This document shows positions 1 to 7,869 of a stretch of DNA of 64,000 bases, in pieces (position 1 is the stretch's first letter; each line of letters begins with the position of its first letter). Both the position numbers and the translations under genes were made by a program. Origin of the DNA: Planctomycetota bacterium (GTDB lineage Bacteria > Planctomycetota > UBA1135 > GCA-002686595); contig JADJLZ010000006.1 of assembly GCA_016709875.1 (NCBI GenBank), positions 186,001 to 250,000 of the forward strand. Reading direction: 5' to 3'. The notes below the pieces were generated by a model that was not told the DNA's origin, made no database searches, and worked only from the letters and a program-made list of their open reading frames with translations.

Positions 1-1
1 C

Positions 2-523
2 AGCGGCCAGGTCTTCTGGGGCGCGCACAACTCGACCGTCGCGGCCGATCCCGATTTGGTGGGCAGCTGGATCCCGATCGAGGGTCTGGTCGACGAGCAG
101 CACCGCCTGCCGCAGGACGAGCCCGGCGCGACGCGCGCGGCCTGGGGCTATGGCCTGGACTTCCTGCGCGAACACCCGGGCGAAGTCCCGCGCTTGCTGT
201 TCTGGAAGCTCGTGCGCCAGTACTCGCCGTTCCAGTGGACGCCCAATCGCCTCGTGTACTGGAGCTTCGCGATCGCCTGGCTCGTCGTCGGTCCGCTGTG
301 CGTCGTCGGCCTGTGGCTCGGCTGGCGGCGCTCGCGTGCGAACGTGATCGTGCTGCTCGTGCCGATGCTCTCGACGCTCGCGACGGGGCTCGTCTTTTAC
401 GGGGCGGGCCGCTTCCGCGACGGCGAAGCAGGCCTGTACGTCGTGCTCGCCGGCGCGGCGCTCGCCGCGGTTGCGCCGCTGCGTTGGAAGGCCTGGGCCG
501 GCGATCCGGTGCCGACGGCGTAG
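2..523 (+). CDS. GT-C family membrane glycosyltransferase, C-terminal part
   Basis: Open from the window edge, so the N-terminus is missing. The visible 173 residues begin with a soluble stretch holding WGAHN and GSWIPIEG, then LLFWKLVRQYSPFQWTPNR, then two or three hydrophobic helices and a short tail. A soluble turn that leads into a LLFWKL helix and a final pair of membrane segments is typical of the end of PMT/ArnT-like (GT39) proteins, which move sugars from polyprenyl-phosphate donors on the outer face of the inner membrane. The acceptor cannot be told from this piece. A second GT-C-like protein lies at 17802-19127. The family call is inference from overall pattern, since the catalytic N-terminal loop is outside the window. 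Confidence 0.6.
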   Translation, partial: SGQVFWGAHNSTVAADPDLVGSWIPIEGLVDEQHRLPQDEPGATRAAWGYGLDFLREHPGEVPRLLFWKLVRQYSPFQWTPNRLVYWSFAIAWLVVGPLCVVGLWLGWRRSRANVIVLLVPMLSTLATGLVFYGAGRFRDGEAGLYVVLAGAALAAVAPLRWKAWAGDPVPTA

Positions 524-620
524 GCGCGAACGCGTTTACAAAGATCGCGGCGGGAAACCGGTCAGGAAGACGTGAGCGCGGGCCTCAACTCGCGCCGAGC
601 ACGGCGCCGATAGCGCGGGG

Positions 621-1292
621 ATGAAGACCTCGCTCCCCACGCTCCCCCGGTTGTCCGCGCTGGCCCTTTCGCTGCTCGCCCTCGCGAGCAGTTGCGCGAG
701 TTCCGCCGCGCGCGCGGGCGATCCCGTGGGGGAATTCGCGAGCTGGAGCGAGCGCGCCTACCGCGGCGAGGCGCAGGCGCAGTTCCGCGTCGGCTGGATG
801 CACGAGCTCGGCCGCGGTTGCGCGCGCGACGCGGCGCAAGCGGCGCTGTGGTACCGCCTGGCCGCCGAGCAGGGCGATGCCGCGGCGCAGACGAACCTGG
901 GACTCTTGTGCTACCGCGGCGAAGGCGTCGCGAAGTCCTACACGCTCGCCGCGCAGTGGTACGCGCGCGCCGCCGCGCAGGGTTTCCCGGCGGGGGAGTC
1001 GAACCTGGGCGTGATGTACCTGCTCGGGTTGGGCGTCGAGCCCGACGGCGCACGCGCGAGGGAGCTGCTCGCAGCCGCGGCGGAGCACGGCAACGTCAAG
1101 GCGCAGCGCACGCTCGCGACGCTCTACTACGCCGGCATCGGCGTGCCGCAAGACCGCGCGCGGGCAGAAGAGCTCTTCGAGAGCGCGCGCAGCGAGCGCG
1201 GGCAGGTGGACGAGCTCGTCGCGCGCGCGTTCGCGTACGATCCGCCGCTGGGCGCACGTCAGAGCTTCTCGGTCCCGCCCAGCTCGCGGTAG
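621..1292 (+). CDS. Secreted Sel1-repeat protein
   Basis: Codes for 223 residues. An N-terminal hydrophobic stretch of about 20 residues ending in SSCASSAARAGD suggests a signal peptide, possibly lipoprotein (SSC). It is followed by about four Sel1-type repeats (residues roughly 45-185) with the signature A..GWMHELGRG, ALWYRLAAEQGDAAAQ, NLGVMYLLGLGV and LATLYYAGIGV. Sel1 repeats are alpha-alpha solenoids that scaffold protein-protein contacts, often in the envelope. The 3' end overlaps the convergent TPR gene by 34 bp. No catalytic motif is visible and no specific partner can be named. Confidence 0.8.
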   Translation: MKTSLPTLPRLSALALSLLALASSCASSAARAGDPVGEFASWSERAYRGEAQAQFRVGWMHELGRGCARDAAQAALWYRLAAEQGDAAAQTNLGLLCYRGEGVAKSYTLAAQWYARAAAQGFPAGESNLGVMYLLGLGVEPDGARARELLAAAAEHGNVKAQRTLATLYYAGIGVPQDRARAEELFESARSERGQVDELVARAFAYDPPLGARQSFSVPPSSR

Positions 1293-2080
1293 CGCGCCTC
1301 GTGGCGCTTGGAGGCTTGCGCATTCCCCGCGCGCTGCTCGATGCGCGCGAGCGCGAGCTCGGCGCGGGCGAAGTCCGGCGCGAGCAACACGAGCTCCTCG
1401 AGCACCGCTCGCGCGCGGCCGTCCTCGCCCGCGGCGACCCACAACTCCGCCAGGCCGTAGCGCGGCAGCGGTTCCTTGGGGTTGGCGCGGATCTGCAGCC
1501 TTCGCGCGCGGTAGAAGGCCTGCCACTCGTCGTACTTGCGCTCGTTCGCAGCGCACACGGCCGCGCGCACTTCGTCCTTCCGCGAGCGCGCCTCCTGCGC
1601 GAGCATGTGCCAGGCGCTGGGCGCTTCCAGGTCGAAGGGCGCGAGCTCGACGAAGTGTTCGAGCAGCGGCCGTGCGCGCGCGTTCTCGCCGGCACGATAG
1701 ACGGCGCGTCCCGCGACGAGCGCGGCCTCGGGATCGCTCGGCGCGAACTTCGCGACGCGCTTGTGTGCGGCGGCGAGCTGGTCCTCCTCCAGATCCAGGC
1801 GCGCGAGCGCGACCGCGATGCGCACGCGGCCGGCTTCGGGCACGTCCGCGTGCTCGAGCAACGCGCGCGCCTCTGCACGCTTGCCCGCGCCGGCGAGGGC
1901 GCGTGCGTAGAGCGCGAGCGCCGCGCCGTCGTGCGCGAGCTCGCCTTGCTCCGCGACGAGCGGCGGCGCCTGCTCGAGCACCTCGCGCGCGAGGTCGAGC
2001 TCGAGCGCCTCGCGCCAGCGCGCGAGCGTCGCGGACGCGTCGCCGAGGTGGCCGGCGAGCACGAGCAGCAGCGCAATCAT
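1259..2080 (-). CDS. TPR-repeat protein coupled to the UnbV lipoprotein
   Basis: A 273-residue protein with an N-terminal hydrophobic stretch (MIALLLVLAGHLGDASA) that can act as a signal peptide. The rest is made of helical alanine- and leucine-rich repeats with TPR character, such as LALYARALAGAGKRAEARALL, AALVAGRAVYRAGENARARPLL and YGLAELWVAAGEDGRARAVLEEL. Its ATG overlaps the TGA of the upstream FG-GAP/UnbV gene (ATGA), so the two are probably translated together. TPR proteins paired with CRTAC/UnbV proteins are common in planctomycetes and related bacteria, but their joint role is not established. The 3' end runs 34 bp into the convergent Sel1 gene. Confidence 0.75.
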   Translation of the reverse strand: MIALLLVLAGHLGDASATLARWREALELDLAREVLEQAPPLVAEQGELAHDGAALALYARALAGAGKRAEARALLEHADVPEAGRVRIAVALARLDLEEDQLAAAHKRVAKFAPSDPEAALVAGRAVYRAGENARARPLLEHFVELAPFDLEAPSAWHMLAQEARSRKDEVRAAVCAANERKYDEWQAFYRARRLQIRANPKEPLPRYGLAELWVAAGEDGRARAVLEELVLLAPDFARAELALARIEQRAGNAQASKRHEARYRELGGTEKL

Positions 2081-3897
2081 CGGAAGGCCTCGTCCTTCAC
2101 GATGCCGCGGCCCTCGACGAGCGTGAGACGCCGGTTCGCGGCTCCGCCAGGCAGGCTGTCGACGCGGCCCGAGGGCCAGACGACGCGCAGCGCCGTGTAG
2201 CCCTTCTCGCGGCCCAGTCCGAAGGAGAGCCAGAGCGTCGAGCTCGATTGGTAGCCGCTCGCGCTCTCGACCTCGCCGAGCAGGCCGCGCTCGTTCGTTC
2301 CGGATCCGACGACCAGCGCCGCGCGCGCGCCGTGTCCGTCGAGCGGGGTCGCGCGCTCGCCGCTCTTGCGCGCGGCGAGCAGCTCGGGGTTGCCGAGCAA
2401 GCGCAGCATCAGCCGGCCGTTGTCGGGCGCGAGCCGATTCATGCCCAGCGCCGCGGGACCGTCGATGCGCGCGAGCACGGCGTCGAGGCGTCCGTCGCCG
2501 TCGAAATCCGCGAGCGCGGCGCCGCGCGCGCCGAGCGGCGGCGCGAGGATCGAGCGCGGGTCGCGTGCCTCGACGCGCCGCGCGCGCTTCTCCGGGCCCA
2601 GGCGCCAGAGCGCCGCGGGCTGGCCGTAGCTCGTGCCGCTCAGCGGATCGTCGGCCTGCGGGTAGACGTGGCCGTTGGTGCTGAAGAGTTCGAGCCAGCC
2701 GTCGCCATCGAAATCGACCAGGTGCGCGCTCCAGCCGAGCAGCGCGCGCGTCTGGGCGCCCAGACCCATGCGGTGCGTCTCACGTCGGAAGCCGCGCTCG
2801 CTGCCGCAGTAGAGCTCGGTCGGTTCGTCGGAGAAATTGTTCACGGCGAAGTCCATGCGACCGTCGCGGTCGACATCGCCGAAAGTGACGCCCATGCCGG
2901 CCTGCATGCGCCCGTCGACCGAGAGCGCGACGTCCACCTCGCGCGCTCGGTCGGTGAAGTGCGTCTTGCCCTCGAGCGCGCCGTCGTTGATCCACAGCTG
3001 GTTGGGCGTGCTGTCGTTGGCGACGAACAAGTCCGTGTCGCCGTCACCGTCCGCGTCGAAGGCCGCGACGCCCAGGCCGTAGCTCGCCTTCTGCGCGCCG
3101 AGCCAGAGCGACTCCTGGTCGACGAAGTGGCCCTGCCCGTCGCCGCGCAGCAGGCGGTCGGGTTGCGCGAGGAAGCCGCGCGGGCCGCAGAAGACCTCGT
3201 GGCCCTTCCACAAGCAGGGGACGGCGAGCGGACCCTCGCCGAGCTTGCCCAGCGGCGGCGCGAGCGGATCGAGATCGACGTACTGCACGACGAACAGGTC
3301 GAGTGCGCCGTCGCGGTCGGCGTCGAAGAGCGCGAGGCTCGTGGGCCACAGCGGCGGATGCCCGACTTCGCGCGGCGCTCCCGGCACGAGCCAGTCGCTG
3401 GGGGACGAGGTCGCGAGCCCCGCAGCGGGATCGGGCACGAGCTTGCCGTCCTGCTGGCGCAGCAGCACCAGCGCACCGAAGCCCGCGGCCACGAGGTCCT
3501 CGTCGCCGTCGTTGTCGACGTCGCCGACCGCCAGGCCGGTCCACCCGCCCGACAGGCCTGGACCGCTCACGCGCCGGAAGTGTCCCGTGCCATCGTTCTC
3601 GAACACTTCCAGATCGGCGCCCGGGCCGCTGCGCAGTTGCGCCAGGCTTCCGAGCCCCTGCGCGAAGACGAGGTCGAGGTCGCCGTCGTTCCCCAGGTCG
3701 ATCACCGCGACGCCGGCGCCGTTGGCCTCGAGGATCGTGGGCTTGCGCGCCTCGCCCGAGCGATTCACGTAGTCCAGGCCGCGCGCGCCGGCCTCGTCGA
3801 AGATGTCCTCGACCGGCGCCTGGGCCGCCACCGGGCGGTCGACCTCGGGCCGACAGCCCGCGAGCAGGCCGGCGAGGAGCAGGAGGGCGAGGCGCAT
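2077..3897 (-). CDS. FG-GAP (VCBS) repeat lipoprotein with C-terminal ASPIC/UnbV domain (CRTAC family)
   Basis: A 606-residue lipoprotein. MRLALLLLAGLLAGC is a clean lipobox signal, which fixes the start at 3897; the frame stays open far upstream without support. The body holds about seven FG-GAP/VCBS motifs with calcium-loop consensus, such as DLGNDGDLDLVFAQ, DVDNDGDEDLVAAGFG, DADGDGDTDLFVAND, DFDGDGWLELFSTNGH and DFDGDGRLDAVLA, which form a beta-propeller. The C-terminus has the ASPIC/UnbV pattern FGLGREKGYTALRVVWPSGR followed by an N..L.LVEG ending. Proteins of this type are extracellular or outer-surface and probably bind calcium and polymers; their biochemical role is unknown. The stop overlaps the start of the TPR gene. 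Confidence 0.9.
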   Translation of the reverse strand: MRLALLLLAGLLAGCRPEVDRPVAAQAPVEDIFDEAGARGLDYVNRSGEARKPTILEANGAGVAVIDLGNDGDLDLVFAQGLGSLAQLRSGPGADLEVFENDGTGHFRRVSGPGLSGGWTGLAVGDVDNDGDEDLVAAGFGALVLLRQQDGKLVPDPAAGLATSSPSDWLVPGAPREVGHPPLWPTSLALFDADRDGALDLFVVQYVDLDPLAPPLGKLGEGPLAVPCLWKGHEVFCGPRGFLAQPDRLLRGDGQGHFVDQESLWLGAQKASYGLGVAAFDADGDGDTDLFVANDSTPNQLWINDGALEGKTHFTDRAREVDVALSVDGRMQAGMGVTFGDVDRDGRMDFAVNNFSDEPTELYCGSERGFRRETHRMGLGAQTRALLGWSAHLVDFDGDGWLELFSTNGHVYPQADDPLSGTSYGQPAALWRLGPEKRARRVEARDPRSILAPPLGARGAALADFDGDGRLDAVLARIDGPAALGMNRLAPDNGRLMLRLLGNPELLAARKSGERATPLDGHGARAALVVGSGTNERGLLGEVESASGYQSSSTLWLSFGLGREKGYTALRVVWPSGRVDSLPGGAANRRLTLVEGRGIVKDEAFR

Positions 3898-4053
3898 GCG
3901 ACCATCCCTACCCTCGCCCCGCGCGGGAAGAAAGCACCCCGGGCCCGATTTCGCTTCCCCGCGCCGCCGCGGCGGCGCTACGCTCGCTCCGGCCTGCCGC
4001 GGTTGACCATTCGGGCCTGCGCGCGTAGGCTCTTCTGCCATTTTCGCCGGCCC

Positions 4054-4782
4054 ATGGTCCTCCGCAAACCCAACCTGCTCGACGCATTCCAGGCCTCCGC
4101 GCCGGAAGGCAAGAAGGCGCCTCCCGGCAAGCCGCCGGCGCTCGCTGCAGGTCCGTTCGCTCACGAACGCGCGCCGCATGCGCCGCTGCCCGCGAACGCC
4201 GCGGCGCCGCGCGCGCAGCCGCCGCGCCGCAGCCTGGGTTCGCAGGTGGCCTCCGACCGCTTGGTGCAGTTCGCGGTCGTCGTGTGCGTGGTCGCGATCG
4301 GCATCACGTACTACATCTCGCGCTCTTCGTCCGGCGACAACACCTCGCAGGCTGCGGGTGAGGCGCCCGCGGCGGGGGGCACGCTCGTACGCGAGACCGG
4401 CGCGCAACCAGAGACCAAGACCGCACCCGATCCGGCCCAGGCCAACCGCAAGGCCGCGCAGCTCTCGGGGAGCGAGCACGACACCAGCTTCCTCGACAAG
4501 AAGTACAAGTTCACCGTGCGCGTCGCGCAGTACCCCAACGACTCCGCTGGCAAGAAGTCGGCCTTCTCCGACTACGAGTACCTGCGTGCCGAGGGATTGC
4601 CCGTGGTGAAGCCGTTCGCCAACGGACGCCTGCTCGTCCTGTGCGTCGGATACAAGGCGAGCGTCGCGGAGCTCAAGGACCTCGTCGAATTCGCACAGAA
4701 GCTGCCCGGCAAGGCCGGCCAGAAATATCCCTTCCACAGCGCCTGGGTCGACAACATCGATCACGTGGCCGCGCGCGACTAG
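4054..4782 (+). CDS. Single-pass membrane protein with SPOR-like C-terminal domain
   Basis: Codes for 242 residues. A proline- and alanine-rich cytoplasmic N-terminus (about 70 residues) is followed by one membrane helix (LVQFAVVVCVVAIGITYYI, about residues 70-90), a low-complexity linker and a C-terminal domain of about 90 residues. The pattern there, KFTVRVAQYPNDSAG, YLRAEGLPVVKPFANGRLLVLCVG and a closing helix, resembles SPOR-type domains that bind denuded peptidoglycan glycan strands. The start is the ATG just upstream of LRKPNLLDAF; the same frame is open far upstream but that stretch is antisense to the UnbV gene. It lies 45 bp upstream of the small basic protein gene. The SPOR assignment is by pattern only. 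Confidence 0.6.
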   Translation: MVLRKPNLLDAFQASAPEGKKAPPGKPPALAAGPFAHERAPHAPLPANAAAPRAQPPRRSLGSQVASDRLVQFAVVVCVVAIGITYYISRSSSGDNTSQAAGEAPAAGGTLVRETGAQPETKTAPDPAQANRKAAQLSGSEHDTSFLDKKYKFTVRVAQYPNDSAGKKSAFSDYEYLRAEGLPVVKPFANGRLLVLCVGYKASVAELKDLVEFAQKLPGKAGQKYPFHSAWVDNIDHVAARD

Positions 4783-4827
4783 TCGCGCAGCCACGCTCAC
4801 CCGAACACACTCGAAAGGAAACCCTCC

Positions 4828-5115
4828 ATGTCCATCCACTCCAGCCTGCGCGGCACCAACAATCTCATCGGCGAGCGCAGCGTCTTCACGCGCATCGAGC
4901 GCCTCGCCGCGCTCAAGAAGCTCGGCAAGTTCGACGACTCCAAGGACTCGCCCTACGGCATCCCGAAGGTGCGCACGCGCTTCAAGCTCGCGGGCGCGAA
5001 GAAGGTCAAGGCCGAGAAGGTCGCCGCGCCGGGCGCTGCGGCACCGGGCGCTCCGGCAGCGGGTGGCAAGGCCGCCGCCCCGGCGGCTCCGGCTGCCAAG
5101 GCCGCCAAGAAGTGA
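4828..5115 (+). CDS. PVC small basic protein (TIGR04137-like)
   Basis: Codes for 95 residues. The first 55 residues (MSIHSSLRGTNNLIGERSVF, then TRIERLAALKKLGKFDDSKDS and YGIPKVRTRFK) match my memory of the small basic protein family shared by Chlamydiae, Verrucomicrobia and Planctomycetes, which I recall as a putative ribosome- or rRNA-associated protein. The C-terminal 40 residues are a lysine/alanine/proline tail (repeats of APGAA, KAAAPAAP) that is longer than the usual short family member. The start has an AAGGAAA Shine-Dalgarno sequence about 10 bp upstream. This gene is one of the best phylogenetic markers in the window. Confidence 0.8.
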   Translation: MSIHSSLRGTNNLIGERSVFTRIERLAALKKLGKFDDSKDSPYGIPKVRTRFKLAGAKKVKAEKVAAPGAAAPGAPAAGGKAAAPAAPAAKAAKK

Positions 5116-5134
5116 GCCTGGCGGCGAGCCCCCG

Positions 5135-5983
5135 ATGTCCGCACGTGTGAGCGGTCCGTCGGTGCGGGCTCCCGTGCTCGAGGTCTTTGCCTCGATCCAG
5201 GGCGAGGGCGCGTTCGTGGGGGAGCCGCAGGTGTTCCTGCGGCTCTTCGGCTGTCCACTGCGCTGTCGCTGGTGCGACACACCCGGATCGTGGAAGGTGC
5301 CTGCGCAGGCCGAGGCGCGCATCGCCGCGTCTGCCGGCGCGCGCCGCGAACCTTGTTGGGCGAGCGCCTTCCAGGCTGCCTGCTGGATCGCGGAGTGCGA
5401 ACCGGGCAACCCGCGCAGCCTGAGCGTCACCGGCGGAGAGCCGCTCGCGTGGCCGGATTTCCTGCTGGCGCTCAAACCGCTCGTCGGCGGCCGCAGGCTG
5501 CACCTGGAGACCGCCGGCGCGCACCCGCGTGCGCTCGCGCGCGTGCTCTCGGTCTGTGACCACGTCAGCCTGGACCTGAAGCCCGAACTCGACCTCGACG
5601 AGCCGCAGGAACTCCCCCCCGTCGACGCGGAGCTCGCGCAGCCCTTCCGCGCGCTGGATGGCAGCGGCCCGGAGCGCAGCCCGCGCACGCGCGAGGAGTG
5701 GAAGCGCGCGCGCGAGGCGTGCCTGCGCCTGGTCGCCGCCCGCGATGCGTGTGCGAAGATCGTCGTCAGCGGTGCGCGCGAGGCGCGCGACTTCGCCGGG
5801 CTGCTCGACGAACTCGAAGAGTGCGCGCCCTCGCTGACGCTCTACCTGACGCCGGCGACGCCGATCCACGGCGTGCGCGCGCCCGCGCGCGAATTGGTCG
5901 AGAACGTGGCGGAGATGGCACGCGACCGCGACCTGCGCGTGCGCGTCGTGCCGCAAGTGCACCGAGTGCTCGCCGTTCCCTGA
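5135..5983 (+). CDS. queE: Radical SAM 7-carboxy-7-deazaguanine synthase-like protein
   Basis: Codes for 282 residues. QueE converts 6-carboxytetrahydropterin to 7-carboxy-7-deazaguanine in queuosine and deazapurine synthesis. The N-terminal EVFASIQGEGAFVGEPQVFL is the family hallmark, followed by the radical SAM cluster C40-x3-C44-x2-C47 (CPLRCRWC) that holds the 4Fe-4S centre, then a TGGEPL motif and LDLKPE. The protein is somewhat longer than typical QueE (about 210-240) because of an insertion after the DLKPE motif, roughly residues 155-195. Start chosen at 5135, directly after the preceding gene; an upstream in-frame ATG would overlap the small basic protein gene. No other queuosine genes are nearby. 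Confidence is high for the family and good for the precise reaction. Confidence 0.85.
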   Translation: MSARVSGPSVRAPVLEVFASIQGEGAFVGEPQVFLRLFGCPLRCRWCDTPGSWKVPAQAEARIAASAGARREPCWASAFQAACWIAECEPGNPRSLSVTGGEPLAWPDFLLALKPLVGGRRLHLETAGAHPRALARVLSVCDHVSLDLKPELDLDEPQELPPVDAELAQPFRALDGSGPERSPRTREEWKRAREACLRLVAARDACAKIVVSGAREARDFAGLLDELEECAPSLTLYLTPATPIHGVRAPARELVENVAEMARDRDLRVRVVPQVHRVLAVP

Positions 5984-6000
5984 GCGGCGCCGCGCGCCGC
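5984..6000. terminator. GC-rich hairpin between convergent genes
   Basis: Immediately after the queE stop there is a perfect 7-bp stem (GCGGCGC / GCGCCGC) with a CGC loop, in the 24-bp gap between convergent genes. It could end transcription from both sides. No T-run follows on either strand, so it would not be a classic intrinsic terminator. Confidence 0.35.
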
Positions 6001-6007
6001 GCTGGCT

Positions 6008-7780
6008 TCAGTTCGCCGGCAGCACGAAGCCCGGCTGCGCGATCGGCCAGAGCTTGTGCGAGGTGCTCGTGCGCGGCCAGACGACGAAGATCGCCGCGCC
6101 GCCAGCGACTTCGAGGCTCATGATCAACGAGCCGTCGCTGGCGAAGCACACGCTGCTCCCGAAGGTGAAGTCGCGCGTCGAGAACTGCCGGATCGCGCCG
6201 TTCGAGAGGTTGACTTCCCAGGCGTGCTCGACGTCGTCCTGCGAGGAGATCGCCGCGTACCAGTCGCTGTCGTTGGGGTCGCGCAGGATGCGCGTGTTGC
6301 CGCTGATCGTGGGCAGGTCGAGCATCAGGTGCGAGTCCAGTTCGGGCACCTCGACTTCGTACAGGCCGTTGTGCGCCCCCGGTCCGGAGAGCTCGAGTGC
6401 CGCGAGCCAGTCCGAGCCGGAGGTGTCGATCCGGCCGACGCTCTCGACACCGGTCTGCACGACCTGCACGCCGTAGGTGGCGAAATCGACCGACAGGAGG
6501 CGCCGGCCGATCGAATCGCGGCTGTAGATCAGCGCGCGGCCCGAACTGGGGCGAGCGCGCAGGCGGAAGAGCTCGAGCGTGCCGTAGTTCAAGAAGGGCG
6601 GCGCGGGGTCGCCCGAGGTCTGGCTCAGGTTGACCGTCATCGGCGCACCGGCGGCGTCGAGCGTCGCGGAAAACAAGTCGGCGCGCGAGACGAGCGCGTT
6701 GTTCGTGCCGTGGTCGCCGGCCATGAAGCACAGCTGTCCGCTGGGGCGGTAGAAGGCCAGGCCGATCTCGTCGATGTACGGTTCGAAGATCGCGTCCTGC
6801 GTCAGGTGCAAGACCGTCGGCGCGGCTCCCGCGTTGCGGCGCGCCATGAAGAGCTCGTGCGAATAGCCGCTCGAGTGCGCGTCCCCGACACGCCAGGCGC
6901 ACTGCGCGCCGTCGTCGGAGACCGCGAGCCAGGGACCGTTCGGCGCCTCGGGCAGGAAGCCCGCACCGGAGAGAAAGTCCCCGTTCGTGCTCATGCACAG
7001 TGCATCGCCCATCTGCCCGAGCACGAAGGGGCGCGCGAGCGTCTGCGAGTCGCCCGCGAGCAGCGCCGCGTACTGGCCGTTGCTGCTCGACACGACCTCC
7101 AGACCGATCCAGGGCGGCGTGGTCCCGCCCTCGAAACCGATCTCTGCGGCTTCCTGGATTGTGTGCGGATCAAAGCGCAGCACGCCGGTCGTGCTCACGG
7201 CGACGCCGAGGTCGGCGGAGAGACAGCACGAGTCGCGACCGAACACCTGCGGAGCGAGGCTCGCGGTGCGGTTGCGCGGCGGCGTGCCGTCGGTGAAGAG
7301 CTCCCACAAGTCTCCGCCCGCGACGGGCGTGGTCGGTGCGAGCATGCTCGTTCCACTCGGCCGCACCGCGAGCGAGCCGAGGAACGGATCGCTCGGGCCC
7401 GCGGCTGCGGGCAATTCGATCAGCACGTGCGCGATACCGCCCGAGTCGATCGAGAAGAACCCGTACACGCTCGCGAGCGCGCTCGTGCGTTCGTAGTGGT
7501 AGATCGATCCGCGGCCGGCGGGCAGCAGCACGCGCGTGCCCTGTTCGAGGTCGCTGCGCAACAGCGCGCGACCGCTCAGGGACTCGTCGAGCAAGCTGCG
7601 TCCGGCCGGCTGGCACTCCCGCAGGCGGATGCCCGCGAGCAGCGGGTCCACGCTGTACGACGCGGAGTCGACGGTGCAAAGGCGCACGCTGCCCGTGCCG
7701 TTGTCGCTGGTCACGAAGACCGCGAAACCAGCGGAGAGCAACGGGGCGCTCAAGAAGGCGGGGATGAGGAGCGGCAGCAT
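6008..7780 (-). CDS. Secreted beta-propeller-like protein of unknown function
   Basis: Codes for 590 residues with a signal peptide (MLPLLIPAFLSAPLLSAGFA). The mature part is beta-rich with many GS/TS turns and repeated blocks of the form L.V....G..LLY....D....LFSATL or WLAVSDDGAQCAWRVGD, reminiscent of TolB/WD40-like propeller blades that begin with a sentence such as ..VSDDG or ..FASDGSL. No enzyme motif is visible. The fold assignment is inference from the repeat rhythm. The gene is convergent with queE and follows, on the minus strand, the O-acetylation operon with a gap of 89 bp, so it may be separately expressed. Confidence 0.6.
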   Translation of the reverse strand: MLPLLIPAFLSAPLLSAGFAVFVTSDNGTGSVRLCTVDSASYSVDPLLAGIRLRECQPAGRSLLDESLSGRALLRSDLEQGTRVLLPAGRGSIYHYERTSALASVYGFFSIDSGGIAHVLIELPAAAGPSDPFLGSLAVRPSGTSMLAPTTPVAGGDLWELFTDGTPPRNRTASLAPQVFGRDSCCLSADLGVAVSTTGVLRFDPHTIQEAAEIGFEGGTTPPWIGLEVVSSSNGQYAALLAGDSQTLARPFVLGQMGDALCMSTNGDFLSGAGFLPEAPNGPWLAVSDDGAQCAWRVGDAHSSGYSHELFMARRNAGAAPTVLHLTQDAIFEPYIDEIGLAFYRPSGQLCFMAGDHGTNNALVSRADLFSATLDAAGAPMTVNLSQTSGDPAPPFLNYGTLELFRLRARPSSGRALIYSRDSIGRRLLSVDFATYGVQVVQTGVESVGRIDTSGSDWLAALELSGPGAHNGLYEVEVPELDSHLMLDLPTISGNTRILRDPNDSDWYAAISSQDDVEHAWEVNLSNGAIRQFSTRDFTFGSSVCFASDGSLIMSLEVAGGAAIFVVWPRTSTSHKLWPIAQPGFVLPAN

Positions 7781-7869
7781 GGATGGGAGCCTGCGGTACG
7801 GCGCACGGGAGGAGGCCGGAGTCTACCCGGAAGTGCCTGCTTTCGCTGCGCGCCGCGCCAGCCCGGGGC

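Noticed and set aside
1672..4782. Very long open frame on the plus strand across the UnbV gene
   Set aside because: Arginine/alanine-rich translation without domains; it is antisense to the clear FG-GAP/UnbV gene. Only the part from 4054 is a real gene. High GC content makes such shadow frames common throughout the window.
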